64,000 bases of DNA from DASRLE01 sp963825315. Its GTDB lineage: Bacteria > Verrucomicrobiota > Verrucomicrobiia > Limisphaerales > Palsa-1400. Below, in pieces: positions 34,568 through 44,931 of this stretch (its first letter is position 1; every line of letters starts with the position of its first letter). The stretch is from contig CAWGST010000002.1 in the NCBI GenBank assembly GCA_963825315.1, forward strand, positions 434,001-498,000. Reading direction: 5' to 3'. The notes under the pieces were generated by a model. That model was not told where the DNA came from, made no database searches, and worked only from the letters and a program-made list of their open reading frames with translations. Made by a program: the position numbers and the translations under genes.

Positions 34568-34702
34568 TTCAACTCCATTTTAAACTTTCAATTAACAGTA
34601 TTCGGGAGACCCCGGCCTGTCAATGCTGTCCTTTTCATTTTCTTTTCATTTCTATTTCAAACGGATCATGCGCCACGGCGCTGTTTCTTGAAAAAGGGAG
34701 GG

Positions 34703-36745
34703 TCAGAGCTGGTCGGCAAAGGCTTTGACAAACGAATCCAGCCAGTTCATCGGCACCGGATCCTTGATTTCGCGCGCGCGGTTGAAGTCGGTCTCGAACA
34801 AGTCCCGCTTCAAGCGGTTGACCGCGGCGGGATCGGAGAAGGCGACATCCAGTTCCTGCGAAACCCGCAGACTCATCTTCTCCAGGTTGGCCGAGCCAAG
34901 ACACGCCCAGCCATCGTAAATGGCGGCTTTGACGTGGGTCATGCCGGGATAGGCATAGACGCGAATGCCGTGGCGCACCATTTCGTTGGCCATGATGAGA
35001 TTGCTGGTTTGCATGACGCCGCTGTCGTTTTTGGCCGGCAAGACGACGCGCACGTCCACGCCCCGCTGCCGGGCGCGGATCAATTCGCGCAGGATCGCGT
35101 CATCGCTGAAGTAGGCATTCTCGATGTAAATATAACCTTTGGCCTGCCGGATGGCTTCCAATTGGGCCCGGTAGATTTCCATGTGGCCGGTGGAGGTGCG
35201 GAGGGGCCGGATATCAATGCCATCGGCAATTTCATTTTGCCGCGGGTGGGTGCGGCCAAACAGGCAGACCCAGGCATAGGCAAAATCCCCCAGAAGACCC
35301 GCGTGCGCCCAGGCTTCCCCGTAGTCCTTTTCCAGGCGGCCGACCACCGGCCCGGTCAGGCGAACCATCATATCGTGCCATTCGTAGCGGTATTTCCAGC
35401 CGATGTTCATGCCGCCCACGTAAGCCTGCCGGCTGTCAATAATAATGCATTTCCGGTGGTCGCCCGTCAGCCACGGGTTGGCGCTGGCCCGCACCTCCAC
35501 CCGCGAACCGGCGGTGAGGTAGGATTTGATGTCGCCCGGATGCTTGAACCCCGGCGGGACCGCCGATTGGGGCGGGACGGCCCCGCCCCCGAACAACGAC
35601 CCCATTTCATCCATCAACACCCGGACGCGCACGGACGACGAACGTTCCTTGAGCACGTCGGCGATGGTCACCGCGAACTCATCGCTGCCGAAAATGTAAA
35701 CGAGCACATCGACGCTGCGCGCGGCGTTGGCCACGGATTTGATCAGCGCCGGGAAGAACCGTTCTCCGTCAATAAGAAATTCCACCCGCCCCCGGAAGCG
35801 CCGGGCCGGCGTCAGTTCGTCCAATTGCTTTTCCCAGGCGCCCAGATCCATTCCCGGACCCGCGTAAAGCGGGGGCGGCGGCCCGCTGTCGCCGGTTGAT
35901 CCCGCGTCCAGCGCCGCCGCGCCCGAAGTGCCGAAATGCCAAAGTCCGCGGCTGATCAGGGTGCAGGGATTCTTGATGGCGCTGATCACGAAACCGCGGA
36001 TGACGAGCGAGTTCAGCGCCCGCAACGTGAACCATCCCGGCATGTCGGACGGTTGCGTGTCCGGGTCAATCGGATAACTCAGGAAAACGATCAGACGCTC
36101 GCGCAGATCAATCAGCACAAAGGCAGGCTCTTCGTCGGTGACGAACAGAAACTGACTCTGGCCGGGGTCGAGCCTGTTGGCGCTTTTTTCCAGCAGTTCA
36201 ATCGCCTTGCGCGAGAAATCCGACTGGCCGAAGGCGTGATCAATAATGACATCCGCCGGTTTTTGGTCCAGTTTGACGACGCGCGGCAACCCCCCTTTGT
36301 CGCGGCAGAGGGCAATCTCCTGATTCTGCACCAGCACCAGCACACCGTGACCCGGCTCATTGGGCATCAACCCCTGAAAGACTTCATCCACGAGCAATTG
36401 CCACTGTCTGGCATTTCGGATGATGAGGCGGGCGCCGTGCCTGACCAGCGATTTGCGCGTCGCGTGCGGCTGTTTGTCAAAGGCCAGCACGGCATAACGA
36501 TACTGGAAGTCGGAAGCCCCGCTCTGTTCCGCCGGCCAATTGGCGATGGCGAAGGCGTCCCTGCCGTGAAATGGATAGCGGATCTCGAGATTGGTGCCTC
36601 CGCGATAGGCAATAAGATTGGGCAGGCTGCCCGGCTCGATCTGCTCCAGGTAACGGCTGCGCGGGCCGGGACTGGCGCAACCCGCCAGCAACAGAACAGC
36701 CAGCAGGCTGGCGAAAGTCCGAACCAGGGTGATGTCAGTTTTCAT
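34703..36745 (-). CDS. Phospholipase D-like lipoprotein (cardiolipin synthase-type PLD domains)
   Basis: A 680-residue protein from the ATG at 36745 with a lipoprotein signal (LLAVLLLAGCAS). The first about 300 residues include a region with ADVIIDHAFGQSDFSRKAIELLEKSANR and FLFVTDEEPAF, of unknown fold, perhaps a TPM-like domain. The rest has two PLD domains with HKD motifs: GDHRKCIIIDSRQAYVGGMN (HxK-x4-D) and THVKAAIYDGWACLGSANLE. PLD enzymes with two HKD motifs make or cleave phosphodiester bonds in phospholipids; this layout resembles cardiolipin synthase. Envelope location is inferred from the lipobox. It stands alone, and 135 bases separate it from the coiled-coil gene on the same strand. 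Confidence 0.85.
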   Translation of the reverse strand: MKTDITLVRTFASLLAVLLLAGCASPGPRSRYLEQIEPGSLPNLIAYRGGTNLEIRYPFHGRDAFAIANWPAEQSGASDFQYRYAVLAFDKQPHATRKSLVRHGARLIIRNARQWQLLVDEVFQGLMPNEPGHGVLVLVQNQEIALCRDKGGLPRVVKLDQKPADVIIDHAFGQSDFSRKAIELLEKSANRLDPGQSQFLFVTDEEPAFVLIDLRERLIVFLSYPIDPDTQPSDMPGWFTLRALNSLVIRGFVISAIKNPCTLISRGLWHFGTSGAAALDAGSTGDSGPPPPLYAGPGMDLGAWEKQLDELTPARRFRGRVEFLIDGERFFPALIKSVANAARSVDVLVYIFGSDEFAVTIADVLKERSSSVRVRVLMDEMGSLFGGGAVPPQSAVPPGFKHPGDIKSYLTAGSRVEVRASANPWLTGDHRKCIIIDSRQAYVGGMNIGWKYRYEWHDMMVRLTGPVVGRLEKDYGEAWAHAGLLGDFAYAWVCLFGRTHPRQNEIADGIDIRPLRTSTGHMEIYRAQLEAIRQAKGYIYIENAYFSDDAILRELIRARQRGVDVRVVLPAKNDSGVMQTSNLIMANEMVRHGIRVYAYPGMTHVKAAIYDGWACLGSANLEKMSLRVSQELDVAFSDPAAVNRLKRDLFETDFNRAREIKDPVPMNWLDSFVKAFADQL

Positions 36746-37447
36746 GTCCTCAAGCCAGCGCATCCAGGCGATGGCCGGTTCGCAGTTTAGCCAACTGCCA
36801 TGATGGGTCAACCTTCATCAAACCCTTGCAATCGGTTTGATTCAGTTTGACTGGGTTTGACTGCCTGGAACATCGAATTTATTGCAAGCCATTCATTTTA
36901 AATGCTTTGCATACAATTTGCAGGTAGTTTGACCAGCGGTATCGGTTTGACCCGCCTCCACACAAGTCCGCGAAGCTTTGGTGCTCTTTTCCTGGGAATG
37001 CGGTAATAAGCGGTAATTCGTCCTTTCAATTGCCACAGGTTCACACAAATTTTCACAGATCGAATTCATATCACCACGCCCTCCCGCCTCAAGCCCAACC
37101 GGCCAAGGGAATTGGCCCCAACGAAATGGCCGCCAAGATGCGCAAAAGTCGCAAAAGGGGATTTTTGTTCTTGTGCCTTGTGCGCTTTTTCGCGGCAAAT
37201 CTTCATATTGGATTTTGCAGCGCGTGACAGCCCCTGAAGCCCGTTCATAATTGTGTCTTTCTCATTTTCGACATGACCTTCATCGGCCATTCATTAGACG
37301 AACATTACATCTAACATATCATATCGTCAACAGATTTTTGAAAGAATTTTTAAGAAAACTATTATGTTTGGCGAAAATAGCTGTAACACTCTGCATTGCA
37401 ATTATTTAAGAGATTTTTGCACACAGGCTCGAAGAAAAGAGTTTTTT

Positions 37448-37553
37448 AACCGCGAAATAAAAAAAATACGCGAAAAGGCTGTCTTGAGTTTCTTGTCCGC
37501 CATAGCCGCCTCGGCGACGGCGGATGTTCGCGTGGTTTGCGTGGTTCGCGGTT
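37448..37553. repeat. Imperfect inverted-repeat unit with AACCGCGAA ends
   Basis: AACCGCGAA at 37448-37456 and TTCGCGGTT at 37545-37553 face each other about 90 bases apart, with further CGCG(A/T) words between. This looks like a dispersed non-coding repeat. The region 36812-37749 holds no intact gene. Confidence 0.5.
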
Positions 37554-37619
37554 TAATGAATGTGTTTCATCCCCCGCCTTTTGGCCATAAAGTTAGCTTT
37601 GCGTTTCGTCTTCTTTCCC

Positions 37620-37672
37620 TATTTGTTGGTGGACAGAGCGAGCGGGGCTGGGCATTCTTCTGGCATGGCGCG
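37620..37672. repeat. Dispersed repeat family 3, copy 2 (short)
   Basis: TATTTGTTGGTGGACAGAGC to CTGGCATGGCGCGAAAG. It matches the first half of the copies at 19763 and 59869. It ends inside the remnant of a HEPN gene. Confidence 0.75.
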
Positions 37673-37676
37673 AAAG

Positions 37677-37740
37677 CTTCCTCTGCATTATTAAAATCTT
37701 CCTTGGCTCGCTCAATCCACTCTCTCACACTCCGCGAACT
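37677..37740 (-). pseudogene. Remnant of a HEPN-domain gene start
   Basis: On the minus strand the frame reads SVREWIERAKEDFNNAEEA, matching the first helix of HEPN-domain proteins (xxREWLxxAxxDLxxAE). After about 20 codons it runs into repeat family 3, where the frame becomes meaningless. It has no start codon of its own. A short remnant, so the call rests on one motif. Confidence 0.45.
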
Positions 37741-37749
37741 TCCGAGTTG

Positions 37750-37992
37750 ATGGCGCGAGTGGATAATGCGGGCGTCGCATCTCACATCGCCAGTATTCTT
37801 TCGATCAGGAGACGGTCAGCCGAAGAATTGGAACGCGGCGCTTTTACCGAACCAGAAAATCCTCGTTGCGACAAATGCCATGACCGGGGTGTTCCAATTC
37901 GAGGTAAGCATGGGCCATACTTTCGTTGCGTGAACCACCCCCGATGTGATTGGACACAGAATGTTGACGCGCCACGCCGAAGAAGAAACTGA
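37750..37992 (+). CDS. Small zinc-ribbon protein (topoisomerase C4-finger-like), possibly a fragment
   Basis: An 80-residue protein with one C4 zinc-ribbon: CDKC at about residues 39-42 and CVNHPRC at about 60-66, spaced by RGKHGPYFRC. This is the layout of the C-terminal zinc finger of topoisomerase I and related nucleases. The N-terminal 35 residues (IASILSIRRRSAEELERGAF) are not recognised. Because such fingers normally end larger proteins, this may be the tail of a lost gene; the upstream sequence is repeat debris. Confidence 0.5.
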   Translation: MARVDNAGVASHIASILSIRRRSAEELERGAFTEPENPRCDKCHDRGVPIRGKHGPYFRCVNHPRCDWTQNVDAPRRRRN

Positions 37993-38110
37993 ACATTGGT
38001 TGGTCTGTGAAGGAGTCAAGCCCGGAATTCGGAATTGTGGGAATCGCATCACTTTCTTTGAACTTTCCCGGCAGCCAACCCGACGTACATGATGACGGCG
38101 ATTGAAGCAC

Positions 38111-38608
38111 ATGGACAACACCGGCGACCACGCCAAGATGATGGAGAAGATTTACCGGGAAATCGGGCCGGAGTTGCTGGCGTTCCTCCGGCGGCGCCAC
38201 GACAGTCCGCAGACGGCGGAGGATTTGTTGCAGGAAACTTTTGCGGCGGCGATGAAAAATCCGGAGCGGCTGCTGCGGGCGGATTCGCCGCGGGCTTACT
38301 TGTTCGGAATGGCGCGGAATTTGAGCGCGGAAATGCACCGGCGCTCGCATCCGACGGAAGAGTTGCCCGCGGAGCCGCCCATGGATGAGGCGGAAACAGC
38401 GGACCCGAGGCTGGAGGTGATGCGCGAAGGCATCGTGCGGCTGAATGCGGCCTCGCGGCAGGTCCTGGAATTACGGCTGCAACGCGAGCTTTCCTACGAG
38501 GAAATGGCCGCCACCCTGGGCGTGCCGGTCGGAACGGTCCGGTCCCGGCTGCATCACGCGGTCCGCCAACTGCGGGAGCATTTGAAAGACGGCGATTATG
38601 AAAAGTGA
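38111..38608 (+). CDS. ECF-type RNA polymerase sigma factor
   Basis: A 165-residue sigma-70 of the ECF type. Region 2 (AEDLLQETFAAAMKNPERLL, SPRAYLFGMARNLSAEMHRR) and region 4 (ASRQVLELRLQRELSYEEMA, LGVPVGTVRSRLHHAVRQLR) are joined by a short linker. The ATG at 38111 is preferred over a TTG at 38102. It directs RNA polymerase to specific promoters, probably under control of the next gene product. The two genes overlap by 11 bases. Confidence 0.92.
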   Translation: MDNTGDHAKMMEKIYREIGPELLAFLRRRHDSPQTAEDLLQETFAAAMKNPERLLRADSPRAYLFGMARNLSAEMHRRSHPTEELPAEPPMDEAETADPRLEVMREGIVRLNAASRQVLELRLQRELSYEEMAATLGVPVGTVRSRLHHAVRQLREHLKDGDYEK

Positions 38609-39062
38609 CGTGTTGGAAAGATTGTTGATTGACCGAGCGGCGGGGGAATTAGCGCCCGACGTGGAGGAGTTGCTGGAGGCCCATCTCCAGCAAGAACCGG
38701 CGGCGAGAAGGGAAGCCGCGGAAATCGAAGAGACGTTGCGGCTGGCGCGGCTGGCGCTGGCCGGCCAGCCAGCGGTGGCGTTGCCCGGCCCGCAGCCGTC
38801 CTGGCGGGTTCCATCATGGGCTTGGGCGATGGCGGCCTGCTTTGTTTGCGGTCTTTCATTGGGAATCTTCGCCGCAGGCGGCAGGAGCGCCCTCCCCCGC
38901 GCCGCCTCCGTTCCCAGCCGCGAGACAGCCGTGATAATGACGGCGGATGAATCGGGCTTCTGGTCCGCCCGCCGTCTTCGCGCCGGTTTGTCGCCGGTTA
39001 GTGTGAAGGCGGAAAAGCGGGTTATTTGGAAATCACCCGTTGAGAAACCTGAATTACTCTGA
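38598..39062 (+). CDS. Anti-sigma-factor-like membrane protein
   Basis: A 154-residue protein with a short cytoplasmic N-terminus (LERLLIDRAAGELAPDVEEL, then LEAHLQQEP as in zinc-finger anti-sigma domains but without the HxxxCxxC motif), one membrane helix near 75-95 (WAWAMAACFVCGLSLGIFAA) and a short C-terminus outside. The layout and the overlap with the ECF sigma gene suggest it holds the sigma factor at the membrane. The lack of the zinc motif makes the mechanism unclear. Confidence 0.72.
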   Translation: MKSDVLERLLIDRAAGELAPDVEELLEAHLQQEPAARREAAEIEETLRLARLALAGQPAVALPGPQPSWRVPSWAWAMAACFVCGLSLGIFAAGGRSALPRAASVPSRETAVIMTADESGFWSARRLRAGLSPVSVKAEKRVIWKSPVEKPELL

Positions 39063-39078
39063 AAACTATTAAACTATT

Positions 39079-40431
39079 ATGAAAAAAATGAAATCAATTG
39101 TTTCCTGGTCGGTCCTTGCCGTGGCAGCCCTGTGCCTCCTGATGACCGGATGCGTGTCCAGGAGGATTGCCTGGTCGCCGGACGGCGCGCACGCGGCTAT
39201 TTTCGCGGGGGACGGTTTGCATTTATGCGGGCCGGACGGCGCGCTCTCCGAAACGATCCTGCCCGGCAACGGGTTGGCCGAATGGTTTTCGGATTCCCGC
39301 CGGCTGGCGGTGGTGTCTGAAGTCGGGAAACAGTCCTGGAAAGACCTGCAAAAAGTGCTTTCGCCTGAGGAGCGCCAACGGGTCGCGCAAGGCGGTAAAA
39401 CGGTTCTGGATCAATTCAAAGCGGGGCACAATCTCGACGCGGCCTTTAATGCGCTGAGCGGCCTGGGAGATTATGAAAAGAACGCGGTGGCGGCATATCT
39501 GGCGGAAAGCGAAGGAACCAAAGAACAGGCCGGGACCAACTGGGACGCGCTGCAACAAAAGGAGGCGAGCGTGCTTCAAATCCGCATCGGCACGCTGGAG
39601 GAGGGAAAGTTGGCGCTTGGCCCGCCGCTGATCAACAGTCTGCGGAAGATTATGGACATTCGCGTCTCGCCCACCGGGACGGCCATCGCTTACACGGCGG
39701 AAGGCGACAAGGAAGACGAATTGCAACTTTTGGCGGTTCCGACGGACGGCTCCGCACCGCCACAATTGGTGGCCAGAAACACGGCCTATTGTTCCGATTG
39801 GTCAGTGGACGGCCATTCTCTCCTGTATGTTCGCGCCATCAATGAGGCCGCAAGCAGCGATCAAATCTGCCTCGGCTCGCTCACGCGACGCGGCATTCTC
39901 AATGCCGCGGGCAGGATCGAAATACGAACCAACGCCGACGATCTGGCCGGCCTGCTGTTCGATGCCAACAACAAAGTGCGCTGTTTAAGCGATGGACGGA
40001 TCATATTCGCCGCCGCGGACCTCCATCTCCCTTGCACCAGTTTGGACATGCCCCAACAGGCCGAACTCTTTGCCTTGGATCCCGAACGAGAGGCCGCAGT
40101 CATCCCGCTGATTCCCCGGAGCGCGCAGAACAGCCTGCCCGGCAAAGCGGACTTTTATGAGACCAGTCCCGACGGCAAACGCATTGCCATCAGCGGGGAA
40201 AAGGGCGCCGTCGTGGTTCTGACCCTGGCCACCGGAGCGTTGGACACCGTGCAAGCGGCGGGAAAAGACGACACGGTGTCCGTGCCTGCCTGGCGTTCCG
40301 CCAGCGAATTGTGCTTCATTTTCACCACCAATGGCCAGCCGGCGCAAGCGGCCCTTTGGAACCACGGAACGAACCGGGTGTTGAGCGCCAACTGGCCGCC
40401 GGAAGCCAGAAAGGGATTTTTGGACAAATGA
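39079..40431 (+). CDS. Beta-propeller (TolB/WD40-like) lipoprotein
   Basis: A 450-residue lipoprotein: MKKMKSIVSWS, a hydrophobic stretch, and the lipobox LMTGC at about 23-27. The mature protein has repeats of the TolB type, e.g. RIAWSPDGAHAAIFAG, EWFSDSRRLAVVSE, IRVSPTGTAIAYTAEGD, DWSVDGHSLLYVRAI and TSPDGKRIAISGEKGA. It probably sits in the envelope as a binding scaffold. It begins 17 bases after the anti-sigma-like gene, so the three may be one operon with the sigma factor. Confidence 0.82.
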   Translation: MKKMKSIVSWSVLAVAALCLLMTGCVSRRIAWSPDGAHAAIFAGDGLHLCGPDGALSETILPGNGLAEWFSDSRRLAVVSEVGKQSWKDLQKVLSPEERQRVAQGGKTVLDQFKAGHNLDAAFNALSGLGDYEKNAVAAYLAESEGTKEQAGTNWDALQQKEASVLQIRIGTLEEGKLALGPPLINSLRKIMDIRVSPTGTAIAYTAEGDKEDELQLLAVPTDGSAPPQLVARNTAYCSDWSVDGHSLLYVRAINEAASSDQICLGSLTRRGILNAAGRIEIRTNADDLAGLLFDANNKVRCLSDGRIIFAAADLHLPCTSLDMPQQAELFALDPEREAAVIPLIPRSAQNSLPGKADFYETSPDGKRIAISGEKGAVVVLTLATGALDTVQAAGKDDTVSVPAWRSASELCFIFTTNGQPAQAALWNHGTNRVLSANWPPEARKGFLDK

Positions 40432-40528
40432 GAGTTTTGTTGCCCGCTCATCGGTTGGGCTTTCCGTGAGGGCACAGGCGAAAGGATTACAGCTTGATTC
40501 GCAGCCGTTTGTTTCGTAGATTGCTTGC

Positions 40529-40756
40529 GTGAGCACATTGGTGGAAATCGAATCCGCACTGCCGAAGTTGACGACCGAAGAACTCCGGCGTGTCGAACAG
40601 GCCGTGCATCAGCAATATCGCCAGCGCCACGACGGAATTGTTTGTGATGATTCCTACGGCGTGGTTACGGAAGCCGACCTGATCGCTTCTGCCGAACAAG
40701 CCTTTCTCGCTTACGACAAGGAGGAGCAGGAACGTGTTCAACGCCAAGCGCGGTGA
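40529..40756 (+). CDS. Antitoxin of a MazF-type toxin-antitoxin pair
   Basis: A 75-residue acidic protein (GTG start at 40529): VEIESALPKLTTEELRRVE, EQAVHQQYRQR, then DSYGVVTEADLIASAEQAFL. Short proteins of this form sit before PemK/MazF-like toxin genes. The overlap of 23 bases with the toxin gene and a strong AAGGAGGAG at 40718-40726 before the toxin start show translational coupling. No DNA-binding fold is clear, so the family is not named. Confidence 0.7.
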   Translation: MSTLVEIESALPKLTTEELRRVEQAVHQQYRQRHDGIVCDDSYGVVTEADLIASAEQAFLAYDKEEQERVQRQAR

Positions 40757-41051
40757 AGTCTGGCTGGTGGATTTGGGCATGGCCGCAAAAGCCCGTCCGG
40801 CAGTTGTCTTCAACATTCCCTTTCTGGATAATGAACGGGCATTGTATGCCATCGTCCCTCACACCACGGCTACGCGAGGCGGGCGGTTTGAGGTGGTTAT
40901 TGATGTTCCATGGCTTCAACAGGGAGCTTTTGATGTTCAGGGCCTGCGCCATATTCCTGGTTCCGTGTTTATGCGCAGACTTGGCGCATTGAGCCAGCCG
41001 CAAATGGACCAAATCACGGAAGCCACGAAGGTCTGGTTTGGAATCATTTAG
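40734..41051 (+). CDS. MazF/PemK-family toxin (mRNA interferase)
   Basis: A 105-residue protein with the PemK/MazF SH3-like barrel: KRGEVWLVDLGMAAKARPAV opens the fold with the usual GEVW and the catalytic-loop RP. AIVPHTTATRGGRFEVVI and the VFMRRLGALSQPQMDQI tail follow. MazF toxins cut mRNA at short sequences. The start is GTG at 40734 behind AAGGAGGAG. The TAG stop lies inside the left terminal repeat of the decayed IS at 41050. Confidence 0.88.
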   Translation: MFNAKRGEVWLVDLGMAAKARPAVVFNIPFLDNERALYAIVPHTTATRGGRFEVVIDVPWLQQGAFDVQGLRHIPGSVFMRRLGALSQPQMDQITEATKVWFGII

Positions 41052-41221
41052 AGCGGTTTCACGAAAACTGTAGCCGCATTGCAAGGTAGCCCATCTTCCG
41101 CAACATAGGGGTGGATAGAAGATTTTTTTAGAAGCTGGGCGGCCAGTTTCCCTCGTAAATCCAACGGCTTTGGGTCGTTGCCACTGTAAAATCAACCTGT
41201 AGTGCAGAACAGCCCGTTGCG

Positions 41222-42647
41222 ATGCCTGATCCGAGGACGCAGCATACGCTCATGTATTTGCGCCGACATCGCCGCACGATTGATGACATCCCGTATGAAT
41301 ACTGGACGCTGGTCGAGTCGCGCCGCACAGCCAGTGGCCCACGCCAGCACACGGTGGCGATGCTGGGCAAGCTGCCGGGGTTGGATGAGCAAGTCCACGC
41401 GGGTTGGGAGGCCTTGGATGATTTGCTGGAAGGGCGCATCCCGGCCCGGCAACTTGAGTTTGGGAGCAAAAACACTCCGCCCACCCCGCCGCTGTGGCGC
41501 GAGGTGGATGTGCGCGGGGTGCGGGTCGAACGGGTGCGCGAGTTTGGCCAAGTGTATCTGGCGCTCTCGCTCTGGCGTCGTCTGGGACTGCACACGCTCT
41601 TGCAGGAACTGATCCCTTCGGGCCGCGAAGAAGTTCCCTGGGAAAGGATCGCCTGCCTGCTGACCGTGGCCCGGTTCTGCGCCCAACCGAGCGAACTGGG
41701 TGTGGCCGAACGCTGGTACCAACGCACGGCGCTGGAGGATTTGCTGGGCGTGTCGTGGGAGAAGATCAATGACGACCGTCTCTATCGCGGACTGGACCAG
41801 TTGCACGAACGCAAAGAGCAGATCACCCAGCATCTGTTCCAACGTTACGAGAGTTGGTTTGGCGTCGGCTTTGAGTTCCTCCTTTACGATGTGACCAGCA
41901 CGTTTTTTGAGGGCCAGGTCTTGGGCAACCCCCAGGCAGCGCGGGGTTACAGCCGCGACAACCGCCCGGATTGCAAGCAAGTCTGCCTGGGGCTGGTGGT
42001 CAGCCCGGAAGGGTTGCCGCTGGCCTATGAAGTCTTTGCCGGCAACCGCGCCGACGTGACCACGGTGGAGGACATCGTGCGGATCATGGAAGAAAAATAC
42101 GGCAAAGCCAAACGCATCTGGGTGATGGACCGGGGCCTGGTCAGCGAGGAGAACATCGAATTTTTGCGCCAGCGCAACGCCCAATACATTGTCGGCACGC
42201 CCAAGGCCCAACTGCGCCGAGCGGGATGCGGCCAAGGTCTGGGAATGGTATCTGCAATTGCAGCAGGCCGAAGCGGCCTTCCGCTGCGCCAAGAGCGATC
42301 TGGGCTTGCGTCCGATTTTTCATCAGAAGACGGAACGGGTGCAAGCGCACATCCTGGTCTGTTTCCTGGCGCTGGCCATGTGGCGGACGCTGGAAATGTG
42401 GATGAAAGGCAAGGGACTGGGCACGTGCGCGCGGCAGTTGGTGGCAGAGATCGCGACCCTCAAATCGCTGGACGTGATCTTGCCGGTCAAAGTGGGGGAG
42501 AGCGTGAATGAGTTGCGCCTGCGCACGGTGGCCCGGCCGGAGCGGATGGTGGCCGAACTGTTGCAGCGATTGGGCCTGCATCTACCCGAGCAGAGCCGCG
42601 CCGTGCAAAATGCAACTGAAAATGTAGTGCAGAAAACGGGGGGTTAA
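41222..42647 (+). pseudogene. IS1634-family transposase with internal deletion and frameshift
   Basis: The N-terminal two thirds are intact from the ATG at 41222: RRHRRTIDDIPYEYWTLVES, LLYDVTSTFFEGQVLGNPQA (first Asp), NRPDCKQVCLGLVV and IWVMDRGLVSEENI (second Asp). After TPKAQLRR (about 42220) the text jumps, in another frame, to KVWEWYLQLQQAEAAFRCAK, DLGLRPIFH, the catalytic-Glu block. About 120-150 residues between them are missing. The element cannot transpose by itself. Confidence 0.88.
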
Positions 42648-42701
42648 AATGCGTAACCCCTTGCAAACCAGCACAACGGTTCTCCCAACTGCGGAAGACG
42701 G

Positions 42702-42753
42702 GGTAGGGCCGCGCTGCTGCGCGGCCTCGGCGGCGCAGCAGCGCCACCCTACC
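42702..42753. repeat. 52-bp near-perfect palindrome
   Basis: GGTAGGG at 42702-42708 pairs with CCCTACC at 42747-42753, and CGCTGCTGCGC with GCGCAGCAGCG inside, around a GGCCTCGGC centre. It would form a strong hairpin on either strand. REP-like; it lies inside the right end of the decayed IS, before the convergent ABC permease gene. Confidence 0.8.
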
Positions 42754-42815
42754 ATTCCTCTCTCAAACAATGTCGTTTGACCAGTCGAGACGGCTACGTC
42801 ATTTCTTAAACCGCT

Positions 42816-43929
42816 CTAGAGTGTCCGCCGGAATAGAAGCGTGGCCGCGGCCATGGTAAGGAGGGTGAAGCCCATCAGATAAAGAAGATCATAACCGACC
42901 GCGCCCAGGCCGGTGTTTTTGAGCACCAATTGTTTGAAGCCATGCACCGCGTAGGTGAATGGATCAACCGCCGTGATCACCCTCATCCAGGCGGGGAAGC
43001 CCTGCGTTGGATAAACCGCGCCGCTGGGAAAAAAGAGCACGGTGTTTAACACCCCAAAAATGGCGCGCGGCACCAACGGATCACTCACCCGCACCATCAG
43101 GAGAAACATCATGCTGATCAGGGCCAGCGAGGTCACCATCACCAGCAGAAGCATCCGCGCCAGACGCATCAGGTTCAACGGGTCCGGTATCCCCGCGATG
43201 ACCGAGCCAAGGGTGACAAGCACAAGTCCCGACAAAATGGCCTTGGCCGCGCCCGCCAGGTTGAAGCCGAGGATGAGTTCCAGCTTGCTGATGGGAGTGA
43301 CCAGGTAGCCTTCATGCAGGCCGCGGGCCTTGTCGTCAATATAAATGATCCCGCCGCCAATCATGGCCGAAACGAAGATGGCCAGCGACGATGGTGCCGG
43401 GCAGGAGAAATTGGATGTAGGGCACGTAAGGATAAATTTCGACAACGGAGAGGGTGGCATTGGCCGAGAGGCGCGCCGGAACGGGGTTTTGATTGTAGGA
43501 CACGAGCATTTGATTGAGCGTCCCTTCCAGGGCGGAGGAGGAGAATTGATCGGTGTTGTCCTCGGCCAGGCCGATATGCGGATTGGCCCCGGCCAGAACT
43601 TTGCGCGAGAATTGCGGCGGAATTTCCAGCAGTCCGTTGATTTTCCCGCTGCGCAAGTCGCGCAAGGCCGCCGCCTGGTCGTTGTAGGCAACGGTGTGGA
43701 AGGTGCGCGCGTTGGCCGCGACGGCTTGAGCCATCTCTTTCAGTTTGATGGCCGGCATTCCGTGGTCCTGATCCAAGACCCCGATTTGCAGGTTCTTGAT
43801 CTTACCGCCGAAGGCATAGCCCAGGATGACGAGCTGCAACAAGGGCATGACCATCGAGACGATCATCAAGGTCGGGCTGCGCCGGAAGCGCCGCAAATCA
43901 CGTTCAATGATGGCCAGGATGCGGTTCAT
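42816..43929 (-). CDS. ABC-2 type transporter permease, one frameshift
   Basis: The N-terminal part (ATG at 43929 to about 43395) has RILAIIERDLRRFRRSPTLM, a first membrane helix, and a periplasmic domain with NPHIGLAEDNTDQFSSSALE. Near 43392-43398 the frame changes from FLLPGTIVAG to LAIFVSAMIGGGIIYIDDKA. The remaining frame has five membrane helices and ends at 42816, e.g. VLNTVLFFPSGAVYPTQGFP. Joined, the protein is about 370 residues, normal for ABC-2 permeases of drug/macromolecule exporters (YhhJ/YbhR type). It follows the ATPase and the HlyD gene on the same strand. Confidence 0.8.
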
Positions 43930-43931
43930 CT

Positions 43932-44927
<996 letters not shown>

Positions 44928-44931
<4 letters not shown>

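Larger units (their letters stand above)
41050..42817 (+). mobile_element. Second IS1634-family element, decayed
   Basis: AGAGCGGTTT at 41050-41059 and its complement AAACCGCTCT at 42808-42817 form the outer inverted repeat, extended by GTAGCCG at 41070 and CGGCTAC at 42791. No target duplication is clear. A 12-bp direct repeat TGTAGTGCAGAA sits at 41198-41209 and 42623-42634, mirroring the TGTAGTGC direct repeats of the element at 19924. The right part also holds a 52-bp palindrome. Confidence 0.65.

Noticed and set aside
34688..35899. 403-codon + strand frame opposite the PLD-like gene
   Set aside because: The minus strand has both HKD motifs and a lipobox; the + frame shows no motif.
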